The notes under the pieces are model-generated. The model saw only the letters and a list, made by a program, of their open reading frames with translations. It was not told where the DNA came from and ran no database searches. A DNA stretch of 6,682 nucleotides from NCBI GenBank assembly GCA_024403585.1, contig JAKSRN010000104.1:1-6682 (forward strand), written 5' to 3'. Positions 1 through 6,610 of the stretch are shown one piece after another (position 1 is the first letter of the stretch; every line of letters begins with the position of its first letter). The position numbers and the translations under genes are program-made. The DNA comes from Lachnospiraceae bacterium (GTDB taxonomy: Bacteria > Bacillota > Clostridia > Lachnospirales > Lachnospiraceae).

Positions 1-639
1 CTAAGAGCCAGTGAGGCCATGAATGTCAGGCAGGAAAGCAGTCCTTATGGACCAGGGCTGATCATTACAGAGGTTGGAGGCCAGGTTCAGGGGATAAAAA
101 TCGATCTCAGGAAAGAGCTGGTACTTCGCAGCGATGGTACTGAAATCGGTCTAATCAAAAAGGCAAGAATGCAGGATGTATATCCGCCCTTTGTTGGAAC
201 CGTGGCAATGGCTTATCAGCTTCATAAGCAGTATCTTCAGAACGTAAAGTATGAGCCGGAATACGCGCCTATGTTTGTCAACAGCAAAGGTATGGCGATG
301 TCATACGAGAGCTATCGGTTAAAGTTCAAAAAGCTGATCAAAGAACATCTGCGCCCTGAACTGATCCGAAGCAGTGATCCAGAGCTTAAGATTTATGGAC
401 AGATGCTGTATGAGAATGATCTTGGAACTCATGCACTTAGACACTGGTTTACGGTACAGCTGGTCCTCCGGGGCGAGGATATCGGAACGATACAGTCCTA
501 CAGAGGCGATAAGAATCCTGAAACAGCTTTCCAGTATCTCCAGAATAAAGGGGAACTGGTGCGGGAACTCGAAGCAGCCGGTGCGGAACTTATAGCAGAA
601 CTTATGAAAATCGGGGGTGATGTTTATGGAAACAGTTAA
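1..639 (+). CDS. Tyrosine recombinase/integrase (TnpA-like), C-terminal catalytic part, 5' truncated by window edge
   Basis: This is the catalytic domain of a site-specific tyrosine recombinase, an enzyme that cuts and rejoins DNA through a 3'-phosphotyrosine link. The reading frame is open from base 1 and encodes 212 residues. It begins LRASEAMNVR, which matches the family's first-arginine box (consensus LRisEa..Lr, Arg at residue 2). The ATG at 19 lies inside that box, so it is not the true start and the N-terminal DNA-binding domain is missing from the window. The second box is THALRHWF, with an intact HxxR (His144, Arg147). The candidate nucleophile is Tyr179 in FQYLQNK. It lies nine residues after the place normally occupied by His/Trp, but that place reads RGD (Asp170) instead of LGH. 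A short Lys/Glu-rich helix follows to the stop. The next gene overlaps it by 14 nt. It is probably the TnpA/RitA-position enzyme. The family call is secure; activity with Asp170 is uncertain. Confidence 0.88.
   Translation, partial: LRASEAMNVRQESSPYGPGLIITEVGGQVQGIKIDLRKELVLRSDGTEIGLIKKARMQDVYPPFVGTVAMAYQLHKQYLQNVKYEPEYAPMFVNSKGMAMSYESYRLKFKKLIKEHLRPELIRSSDPELKIYGQMLYENDLGTHALRHWFTVQLVLRGEDIGTIQSYRGDKNPETAFQYLQNKGELVRELEAAGAELIAELMKIGGDVYGNS
613..618 (+). promoter_or_regulatory. Ribosome-binding site that sets the start of the second gene
   Basis: A run GGGGGT lies 7 nt before ATG 626, inside the end of the first gene. Two other in-frame starts, GTG 617 and ATG 620, overlap or touch this site and have no comparable site of their own. 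ATG 626 is therefore the preferred start, and translation is probably coupled to the upstream gene. Confidence 0.6.
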
Positions 640-2488
640 CACATCTCCGCTCTTCTCTTATGCAGCCGCGGCAGCTCTTTCCAACGGCAGTCTCTACCGT
701 GACAGGACCAGAGACAGGGATGAACTTCTTGCCTTTATGGATGCGAATGAATGGTTTGGTTCTTCTTATGAGCAGAATGGCGACGAATTCATGGTCGTAA
801 TGACTGCTGAGATTAAGAATGCTGTTTCTATCTGGATTAACGCTTACAGAAGAACCAACGATGAAAAAGTCGAAATACTTTTGACTCTTCTAGAAAAGAC
901 TTTTCCACAGACCAGTCAAAGATTTCGCAGATATATGGCGTCTGAAGGGAAAGGTAATGACCGTTCCACATGGAAGGTACTGGATTTCATGGCAGCTTCA
1001 CTGAAAAAGGAACTGGATGAATACTCAGAAGAAGAGATCAAAGAACTGACTGCATCTGCTTACAGTGTATTAAAGATGAAGGAACTGTCCCTGTTTCATG
1101 CTTTTCTATCTTATGGAGGGGAAGGAAAACCATATACCGACTGGAATTATCAGTTCAAAAGCCATCAGCTTGTAAAGGCTGACAATACCGCGTATGCCAT
1201 CAAGGATTTCGCGCTGATGGCGTATATCGTATTGAATCAGGATGCATGGAGTGAAAACCATCTGGTTGAAAAGGCTCTGGATAATCGAAGATATGCGGAG
1301 CTTTGGATGTTTTCTGCCCTTCATTTCATATGTGCACTTAGAACGACAGATATTGTAAGGCTTCCCGTTCCAGCGCTCCCCTATGACGCGGAGACTATCC
1401 GGGAAAAGATCAGAGAAGGCTCTTTTTCGGATGCGGATGCTTATGGCATCGCTTTCGAACTTCAGTTTCGTTGCAGAATGAGGAGTAGCCGTCCTCATAA
1501 AACTCTTAAAAAAGGCATATCTCCGGAGATCAAGCTGTTTATACCGGAAAGCCTCCATGTTCCTCTCGGATTTATTATGGCTATAGCTCTGTCATTCAGG
1601 TCCGAGGATGATCCTTTTGTCAGTACAGATTTCACTCTGCAGGATATCATCCGGTTTTTTGGAGAAGATTTTGTGCGTGCTTCCGGTTACAGAAAGTTTA
1701 AATCAAGACGTGCTAACAAGTCCTATCTTCAGGGAATCGAAGCTGTTGCGGATGATATCGCAGGGAATCCGAAAGGATATATGCTGGCTTCCCTTGCAAG
1801 GAGCCACAAGGGCGGAATCGGGAAATTATCAGAGATCACGGATGTTTACCTGCGAGATGCAAAGTTTACCGGCGAGGATCCTGCTTTTGTACTGAAAGAG
1901 ATGTTTGAACGCGGGATCTTTGGGTTCATCCCATGCATGCTGCTCGAAATGTACGAAGGGAAAAGTTATCGGTCATTGTCGGTCAGGGAACAGACCGCTG
2001 TGATCCAGGCGTTGGGAATGGATGCGTGGCAGATTGAATCAGTAGCTTTGTCACTGACGATGTCGTATCAGCAGGCCGGAGAGATTGTGAAGAGTACTCT
2101 CCTTGAGGCCGGTGGGGAACATTGTCTCGAAAAGACACTGCAGAACCTTGCATCCGGATGGGCTGTTTCAAAAGGTTCGGAATTCATGTGTCTCCGCAGG
2201 GCTGCCGGATTGGAATGCCTGACCCAGGGAAGTGCGTCCTGTCTTGGCTGCGGATATGAGATATACACGAAAACAGCCATGGAGATGCTGGTACGGGAAT
2301 ACATCCGTATGAACCGTCTTATAAGGGAGTCCGAAAATAGTAACAGGATTAAAGACATCCTGAAAAAGTTCATAATCCCTTCTATTCTTCAGATATTCCA
2401 GAGTATTGCAGTTCTATATCCGGAGGCAGATATGGATATCCTTCAAAAAATCGTTGAGAGGGGGATGAAAGATGCCGATATTAGCTGA
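626..2488 (+). CDS. Divergent tyrosine-recombinase-like protein with C-terminal cysteine cluster (middle recombinase of the trio)
   Basis: A 620-residue protein by the ATG 626 start. Residues 1-220 are largely helical and have no motif I recognise; they occupy the place of the core-binding domain. At 233-247, HFICALRTTDIVRLP resembles the first-arginine box (Arg239). At 358-409 a basic stretch (KFKSRRANKSYL) is followed by SLARSHKGG and then ITDVYLRD. His394 and Tyr408 would be the third catalytic position and nucleophile, but their spacing is 14 residues instead of the usual nine, and no clean HxxR is present. A roughly 200-residue C-terminal extension carries Cys522, Cys531, Cys539 and Cys542 (ending CLGCGYEI), a probable metal site like the one in the next gene. 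It overlaps both neighbours (14 and 17 nt). Its length is close to Tn554 TnpB (about 630), and its position matches the middle recombinase of three-recombinase elements. It may be a non-catalytic partner subunit. The gene is certain; the recombinase relationship is moderately supported. Confidence 0.65.
   Translation: METVNTSPLFSYAAAAALSNGSLYRDRTRDRDELLAFMDANEWFGSSYEQNGDEFMVVMTAEIKNAVSIWINAYRRTNDEKVEILLTLLEKTFPQTSQRFRRYMASEGKGNDRSTWKVLDFMAASLKKELDEYSEEEIKELTASAYSVLKMKELSLFHAFLSYGGEGKPYTDWNYQFKSHQLVKADNTAYAIKDFALMAYIVLNQDAWSENHLVEKALDNRRYAELWMFSALHFICALRTTDIVRLPVPALPYDAETIREKIREGSFSDADAYGIAFELQFRCRMRSSRPHKTLKKGISPEIKLFIPESLHVPLGFIMAIALSFRSEDDPFVSTDFTLQDIIRFFGEDFVRASGYRKFKSRRANKSYLQGIEAVADDIAGNPKGYMLASLARSHKGGIGKLSEITDVYLRDAKFTGEDPAFVLKEMFERGIFGFIPCMLLEMYEGKSYRSLSVREQTAVIQALGMDAWQIESVALSLTMSYQQAGEIVKSTLLEAGGEHCLEKTLQNLASGWAVSKGSEFMCLRRAAGLECLTQGSASCLGCGYEIYTKTAMEMLVREYIRMNRLIRESENSNRIKDILKKFIIPSILQIFQSIAVLYPEADMDILQKIVERGMKDADIS
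2457..2464 (+). promoter_or_regulatory. Ribosome-binding site for the third gene
   Basis: AGAGGGGG lies 7 nt before ATG 2472, within the last codons of the second gene. It supports the ATG 2472 start and the 17-nt coding overlap, so the two proteins are probably made by coupled translation. Confidence 0.65.
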
Positions 2489-4016
2489 GACTGAGATCTG
2501 TGGAGGATATATCAGGTATCTTCCCGTCACAAGATTGGATGAAGAAACAAGAAAGATTGCAGAGGAAAGATTCGAAGGGTTCAGGGAGAAGGGTGTTATT
2601 CAGGAAAGCAATTACCTGGACTCTACATGGTTTATCAGCGATGAGGTCCGCAATCAGAAGATAGATTTCAGCTTTGATGAGGTTGCATACAGAAAGCAGG
2701 CAATGCCGTGGATCGGATGTACAGCAGACTGTTTCCGTGAATGCATGAAAGCTTATGCAGCGATGCTTTTAGGAGACATGTCTCTGATACAGATCAGGCT
2801 TGTGATCAGAGGAATTGCAGAAATGGCTGTGCTTTCATGTGAGGAAGCTGTCAGTCTCTCGGGACGAAAGAACTATCATCTTGCTGCTTTTCTGGCAATG
2901 ATTCCCCTTGGAAACGATCTGAGGGATCACGTGATCGAGGAGCTTGAAGGCACGCGGACAGAAAAACGTTCCGGTAAGGCAAGAAATCTTGCAGATTTTG
3001 ATCATTATCTTTCCTTCGACCGTTCTATGAAAGCGTACTGGGACAAAGCAGGAACAGAAGAAAAGCGTTTTTTCTTTCCGGTCTACTTCTGGTGGAACCT
3101 TACAGCGATCCTTCCCTTAAGACCTACAGAGTTCTTACTGACTCCATGGGACTGCATCATGGAACACGAAGGAAAATATCTCCTCACGATACGAAGAACC
3201 AGAATGAAGAAGGGGGAAAGGCATGGCTATAAGATATCTGAGGATTACGAGCTATGCTCTTATGAGATCACCGCAGAACTTTATACTGCAATCAGCCAGT
3301 ACAGGACACTTATTTCCAAGGAAGACCGTCCTGCAATAGGCACCCTTCTTATACCGGAAAGGAACGTTCCGTCCGGCTACTTCTCTCTTCATCAGATGAG
3401 AAGAAGACTAAAAGCATTCTGCAGGGAAGTACTTCATGATGGTTCTTATCCGATCCATCTGGGAGATACGCGGCATCTGGCAATGGTAAACCTGATCCTG
3501 TCCGGTGGCTCACCGGTTGTCTGCAGGGAACTCGCAGGTCATGAAGACATCGATATCAGTTCCCACTATTATTCTAACATGTCAATGGTCGTCGAAAGCA
3601 TTGTAACGTCCCGCTTCAGGGGCTGGGATCCGTCTTCAGCATTAGACGGACAGAAAAGATATTACCTTTCGTTACCGGAGAAGCGATTCCGCGTTGAAAA
3701 CGGATGGTGTGATCATCTGCCTGTTGCTGCTGGGGATGTATCGGAGTGTGTCAGGTCTTATGTTCCGGGTGGACAGATCGGTAACTGCCTGGCATGCACC
3801 CATTTTTATGCAGACCGTAAAGGCATGAGGCTGAAGATACTTGATAAGGCAAAAAAACAGGTGGACGAAGACGGGATCTATCTTATGCAGATGATCGAAC
3901 TGGTCAGAAAGAGTCTTGGCTATGAAGAAGATATCGACCAGGCTCTTCTGCGGATCCGTTCAAGTGGAGACCGTTACGGAAAACTTTTATCGAAAGTATA
4001 CAGGGAGGAAAAATAG
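2472..4016 (+). CDS. Tyrosine recombinase (TnpB/RitC-like) with C-terminal CxxC metal-binding motif
   Basis: A 514-residue tyrosine recombinase, a DNA strand-exchange enzyme expected to act on the element ends together with its two upstream partners. Residues 1-195 form a helical N-terminal, core-binding-type region. The catalytic domain follows: Arg217 in LPLRPTEFLLTPWD, a lysine-rich hairpin RRTRMKKGE around residues 241-249 (Lys246/247 candidates), Arg334 in GDTRHLAMV, His357 in LAGHEDI, and nucleophile Tyr366 in SSHYYSNM, exactly nine residues after His357. The usual HxxR box reads GDTR, so the first His is replaced by Gly331. After the catalytic domain, Cys413, Cys426 and the pair Cys439/Cys442 (GNCLACTHFY) look like a zinc site, as in the upstream gene. 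The C-terminal 70 residues are helical. The start at ATG 2472 has a strong ribosome-binding site. The stop codon abuts the ATG of the next gene. This is the most convincingly catalytic recombinase of the set. Confidence 0.9.
   Translation: MPILAETEICGGYIRYLPVTRLDEETRKIAEERFEGFREKGVIQESNYLDSTWFISDEVRNQKIDFSFDEVAYRKQAMPWIGCTADCFRECMKAYAAMLLGDMSLIQIRLVIRGIAEMAVLSCEEAVSLSGRKNYHLAAFLAMIPLGNDLRDHVIEELEGTRTEKRSGKARNLADFDHYLSFDRSMKAYWDKAGTEEKRFFFPVYFWWNLTAILPLRPTEFLLTPWDCIMEHEGKYLLTIRRTRMKKGERHGYKISEDYELCSYEITAELYTAISQYRTLISKEDRPAIGTLLIPERNVPSGYFSLHQMRRRLKAFCREVLHDGSYPIHLGDTRHLAMVNLILSGGSPVVCRELAGHEDIDISSHYYSNMSMVVESIVTSRFRGWDPSSALDGQKRYYLSLPEKRFRVENGWCDHLPVAAGDVSECVRSYVPGGQIGNCLACTHFYADRKGMRLKILDKAKKQVDEDGIYLMQMIELVRKSLGYEEDIDQALLRIRSSGDRYGKLLSKVYREEK
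4002..4008 (+). promoter_or_regulatory. Ribosome-binding site for the fourth gene
   Basis: AGGGAGG lies 8 nt before ATG 4017, inside the last codons of the third gene. The TAG stop of that gene (4014-4016) directly abuts the ATG, which points to termination-reinitiation coupling. Confidence 0.7.
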
Positions 4017-4757
4017 ATGGGACGTCCTAAGAAAGTAAGTTCAGAAGAAATGGTAAAACTTCTGGAAGCATATTACGAGAGTGATGGCTGCGGCGATCCT
4101 TCCAGGCTGAAGTTCAGCAAGCTGGAAATATATGCCGCCGGTCAGGGAATAAAAGCAAAAGCATACGATTTCAAGCGTGATGCAAAAGTAAGACAGAGGA
4201 TCCGTGAACTGGAACAGGAGCATGAGATATTGCTGGAACAGCAGATGGATACAGCTTATAAGACATTGGATATCGAAGGGATCCTGAAAAAGTGCAGGAC
4301 GGTTGATGACATTATCACCGCACTGCAGGGAATGGATGATTACTGGAAAAGGACCTGTGAACATGCCTCTTCTGTAATAAACAGGGACAAGAAGTTTATG
4401 TCTGAAAAGGCATCTTATGAAAGCAGGGTAAGAAAGATGGAACAGGAACTGGAGGAATGCCAGAAGAAGATACAGGATATACAGGCCAATGCAAAGCGGT
4501 ATGAGCAGGAAAACATATATCTGAGAAGAATCCTGAAGACACATCTGTATCCGGCGCTTGCAAATGAACTTCTCAGAGAATCCAATCTTCCGGTTCCGGA
4601 TAATACGTCTGTCCGCCCGGAATCTTTTGAAAAGTTGATCGATGGAAAGTTCCCGTCCGCTTTTGAAGGTGCACAGGGCGTTTCAGAGAAGAAACCAGAC
4701 TGGAAAGAACGCCTCCAGAATGCCCTGGAGAGTCAGGTGGATAAAAATGGCAGATAA
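4017..4757 (+). CDS. TnpC-like (DUF6262-type) basic HTH/coiled-coil accessory protein
   Basis: A 246-residue soluble protein with no catalytic motif I recognise. It opens MGRPKK, an AT-hook-like basic tip. Residues 31-66 form an HTH-like segment (KLEIYAAGQGIKAKAYDFKR, then VRQRIRELEQ) that resembles the recognition-helix and 'pelr.ri..l' pattern of the DUF6262/TnpC class. Residues 123-175 are a long charged coiled coil (heptad-like, with MEQELEECQKKIQDIQ and a YEQENIYLRRIL tail). A Pro-rich, charged tail runs from about 190 to the end. Tn554 TnpC is a small protein encoded directly after the recombinases and influences transposition; position and architecture match here, although this protein is about twice as long. 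It probably binds DNA and holds recombinase subunits or element ends together through the coiled coil. That role is inferred, and homology to TnpC needs a profile search. It overlaps the next gene by 11 nt. Confidence 0.68.
   Translation: MGRPKKVSSEEMVKLLEAYYESDGCGDPSRLKFSKLEIYAAGQGIKAKAYDFKRDAKVRQRIRELEQEHEILLEQQMDTAYKTLDIEGILKKCRTVDDIITALQGMDDYWKRTCEHASSVINRDKKFMSEKASYESRVRKMEQELEECQKKIQDIQANAKRYEQENIYLRRILKTHLYPALANELLRESNLPVPDNTSVRPESFEKLIDGKFPSAFEGAQGVSEKKPDWKERLQNALESQVDKNGR
4735..4740 (+). promoter_or_regulatory. Ribosome-binding site that sets the start of the zinc-ribbon gene
   Basis: AGGTGG lies 6 nt before ATG 4747, inside the end of the fourth gene. An in-frame ATG at 4642 would add 35 residues, but that stretch is entirely inside the fourth gene, does not resemble a zinc-ribbon unit, and has no comparable site. 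ATG 4747 places the first repeat unit nine residues after the start. Confidence 0.6.
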
Positions 4758-6474
4758 GCTTGTCCGGGGAAAAAATGATCTCTCTAGCCTTTATCCGGAA
4801 TTAGCTGCTGAATGGGATCACGAAAAAAACGAAGGGCTGGATCCGGACATGGTTCTTCCAGGATCCGGAAAAAGAGTCTGGTGGAAATGCGCTTGTGGTC
4901 ATGAATGGAAAACTGCCATATACCACAGGACGGCAGGGCATGGATGTAAGATATGTGCCTCCAGAAAAGCAGTTCTAAAACCAGGGGTCAATGATCTTGC
5001 AACCCGGTGCCCGGAGCTGTCTGAAGACTGGGATTTCGAAAAGAATGATCCGTTAGGACCATCGGATGTTCCTATGTATTCGCAGGCATCTGTCTGGTGG
5101 AAATGCAGCAAAGGCCATTCATGGAAGAATACGGTAAGTCACCGTATCCAGGGACAGGGATGTCCATATTGTGCGGGGAACCGGATTCTTCCTGGATTCA
5201 ATGATATCGTTACTTTGAAAGTTTCCTATCTTAAAGACTGGGATTTCAGGAAAAATCATGATGTTAAGCCAGAAATGCTGGGGCCTGGTTCCACAAAGAA
5301 AGTCTGGTGGAGATGTCCAAAAGGGCACTCCTGGGAGGCGGCAGTATATAGCAGGACTGCCGGAAGCGGATGTCCATACTGCGCCGGAAACAGACTCGTC
5401 CCGGGAGTAAATGATATTGCAACTGCGTTTCCTGAGTTGGTCAGTGAATGGGACTATGACAGAAATAATGGCATTACACCGGATATGGTGGCAAAAACCG
5501 CTGCCAGATCATATTGGTGGATATGTCCCCAGGGGCATAGCTACAGTTCATCGCCCGGAAGCCGTGCAAGAGGCTGTGGCTGCATCTATTGTGCAGGAAA
5601 GAGACTGATGAAAGGTTTTAACGACTTCGCATCGCAGTACCCGGAACTGTTGAAGGAATGGGACTGGGATAAAAATGCTGGGATAAAACCAGATGAGATT
5701 CCATGCAACCGGCATAAAAAAGTCTGGTGGACAGATTCACAGGGACATTCCTGGAAAGCCACTACATCAAACAGGATAAGAGGCTGTGGCTGTCCCTATT
5801 GTGCTAATCGTGTTGTATTGCAAGGCTTTAATGATCTTTCGACGCTACAGCCTGATCTGGCAAAGGAGTGGGATTATGAAAGAAATGCCCCTCTGAAACC
5901 AGATATGATTACGGCTGGAAGTCATCGGTCGGTCTGGTGGAAATGCCATCTCGGACACAGCTGGAGAAGCCCGGTAAGTACCAGAAACAGTAATCATACA
6001 GGCTGTCCTTATTGTAGCAACTTCAAGGTTCTGAAAGGATTCAATGATTTCGAGCATCATCATCCGGAATTAAAAGACGAATGGAACTATGAGAGAAATG
6101 AAGGGCTGAGCCCTTCTGATTATACATATGGCTCTCACAAGCTTGTTTGGTGGATCTGTCCGGAAGGACATGAATACAGACGAAGTTTTTCTGAGAGGCA
6201 TACCGGCAGAAACTGCCCTTATTGTGCAGGCTCAAAAGTGCTGGCAGGGTTTAATGATCTTAAAACGCAAACTCCATGGATCGCCGAAAACTGGGATTAT
6301 AAAAGAAACCGTAAGCTCAGGCCGGAAGATATTTTCCCTTATACCAATCGGAAAGTATGGTGGGTATGCGGAAATGGACATCACTGGAGAGCATCAGTCA
6401 ATGCAAGACAGAAAGGGGCAGGATGTCCGTACTGTCATGGACTACTGCCGGGAAAACCACATTTCATCAGCTGA
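4747..6474 (+). CDS. Octameric tandem zinc-ribbon protein (PF14311/DUF4379-like), recombinase-linked
   Basis: A 575-residue protein that is almost wholly eight tandem units of 70-73 residues, starting at residues 10, 82, 152, 222, 292, 362, 433 and 503. Each unit follows ND-[LIF]...PEL..EWD..[KR]N...P, then VWWxCxxGHxW, an Arg, and GCPYC. This matches the probable zinc-ribbon domain PF14311, in which the WWxC cysteine, the GH and the CxxC pair are likely metal ligands. No nuclease or other enzymatic domain is visible before or after the array, and there is no signal peptide or membrane segment. Unit 5 has WWTD in place of WWxC (Asp330), unit 1 ends CKIC, unit 4 ends CIYC, and unit 6 has one extra residue before its CPYC. 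The protein ends about a dozen residues after the last CPYC. It is coupled to the TnpC-like gene by an 11-nt overlap and is the last gene before the terminator. The family's molecular function is unknown; nucleic-acid binding is an inference from the fold and the operon. The domain call is strong. Confidence 0.9.
   Translation: MADKLVRGKNDLSSLYPELAAEWDHEKNEGLDPDMVLPGSGKRVWWKCACGHEWKTAIYHRTAGHGCKICASRKAVLKPGVNDLATRCPELSEDWDFEKNDPLGPSDVPMYSQASVWWKCSKGHSWKNTVSHRIQGQGCPYCAGNRILPGFNDIVTLKVSYLKDWDFRKNHDVKPEMLGPGSTKKVWWRCPKGHSWEAAVYSRTAGSGCPYCAGNRLVPGVNDIATAFPELVSEWDYDRNNGITPDMVAKTAARSYWWICPQGHSYSSSPGSRARGCGCIYCAGKRLMKGFNDFASQYPELLKEWDWDKNAGIKPDEIPCNRHKKVWWTDSQGHSWKATTSNRIRGCGCPYCANRVVLQGFNDLSTLQPDLAKEWDYERNAPLKPDMITAGSHRSVWWKCHLGHSWRSPVSTRNSNHTGCPYCSNFKVLKGFNDFEHHHPELKDEWNYERNEGLSPSDYTYGSHKLVWWICPEGHEYRRSFSERHTGRNCPYCAGSKVLAGFNDLKTQTPWIAENWDYKRNRKLRPEDIFPYTNRKVWWVCGNGHHWRASVNARQKGAGCPYCHGLLPGKPHFIS
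4774..6471 (+). repeat. Eight coding tandem repeats of about 210 bp (zinc-ribbon units)
   Basis: Unit borders, taken at each Asn-Asp pair, are 4774, 4990, 5200, 5410, 5620, 5830, 6043 and 6253; the last unit ends at 6471. Five of the eight units are exactly 210 bp; the others are 216, 213 and 219 bp. The repeats are clear as protein but well diverged as DNA; only short cores such as GTCTGGTGG and TGTCC(A/T)TA(T/C)TG recur. This indicates old duplication under selection, not recent expansion. Confidence 0.92.
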
Positions 6475-6507
6475 TGGAATACAAATTATGGAAAGGAGAA
6501 GTTATGC

Positions 6508-6610
6508 AAAGGATACGAGATCCCACTTAAATAGTGGAACTACAACTGAATAATGAACGCGAAACCCAAAAGATCTCACAATCATCATTTTATAAGGAAA
6601 GGAGATCCCA
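6508..6610 (+). repeat. Imperfect 18-bp direct repeat (copies at 6508-6525 and 6593-6610)
   Basis: The two copies agree at 15 of 18 positions, with an identical core GAGATCCCA (6517-6525 and 6602-6610). They are 85 bp apart, start to start. Part of the similarity is purine-rich, ribosome-binding-site-like sequence (AAGGA). They could be recombinase-binding subterminal repeats near an element end, or a chance duplication. Confidence 0.45.

Noticed and set aside
19..21. ATG at 19 as the start of the first gene
   Set aside because: The frame is open to base 1, and the codons before the ATG encode the LRASEA part of the first-arginine box, so the true start is outside the window.
1106..1558. 150-residue open frame on the minus strand
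   Set aside because: It is antisense to the second recombinase, lacks recognisable motifs, and is best explained as a shadow of the real gene.
4041..4544. 167-residue hydrophobic-looking open frame on the minus strand
   Set aside because: It is antisense to the coiled-coil gene. The Leu/Phe/Cys richness comes from reading the reverse complement of Lys/Glu/Gln-rich codons.
4642..4746. 35-residue N-terminal extension of the zinc-ribbon protein
   Set aside because: It lies wholly inside the fourth gene in another frame, shows no repeat-unit character, and ATG 4747 has a well-placed ribosome-binding site.
4774..6471. CRISPR-like or other DNA repeat array from the 210-bp periodicity
   Set aside because: The periodicity is at protein level, within one continuous open frame; the DNA copies are strongly diverged.
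6128..6553. 141-residue plus-strand open frame overlapping the end of the zinc-ribbon gene
   Set aside because: Most of it is an out-of-frame reading of units 7 and 8. Its tail (ATG 6488 to 6553) has no good ribosome-binding site.
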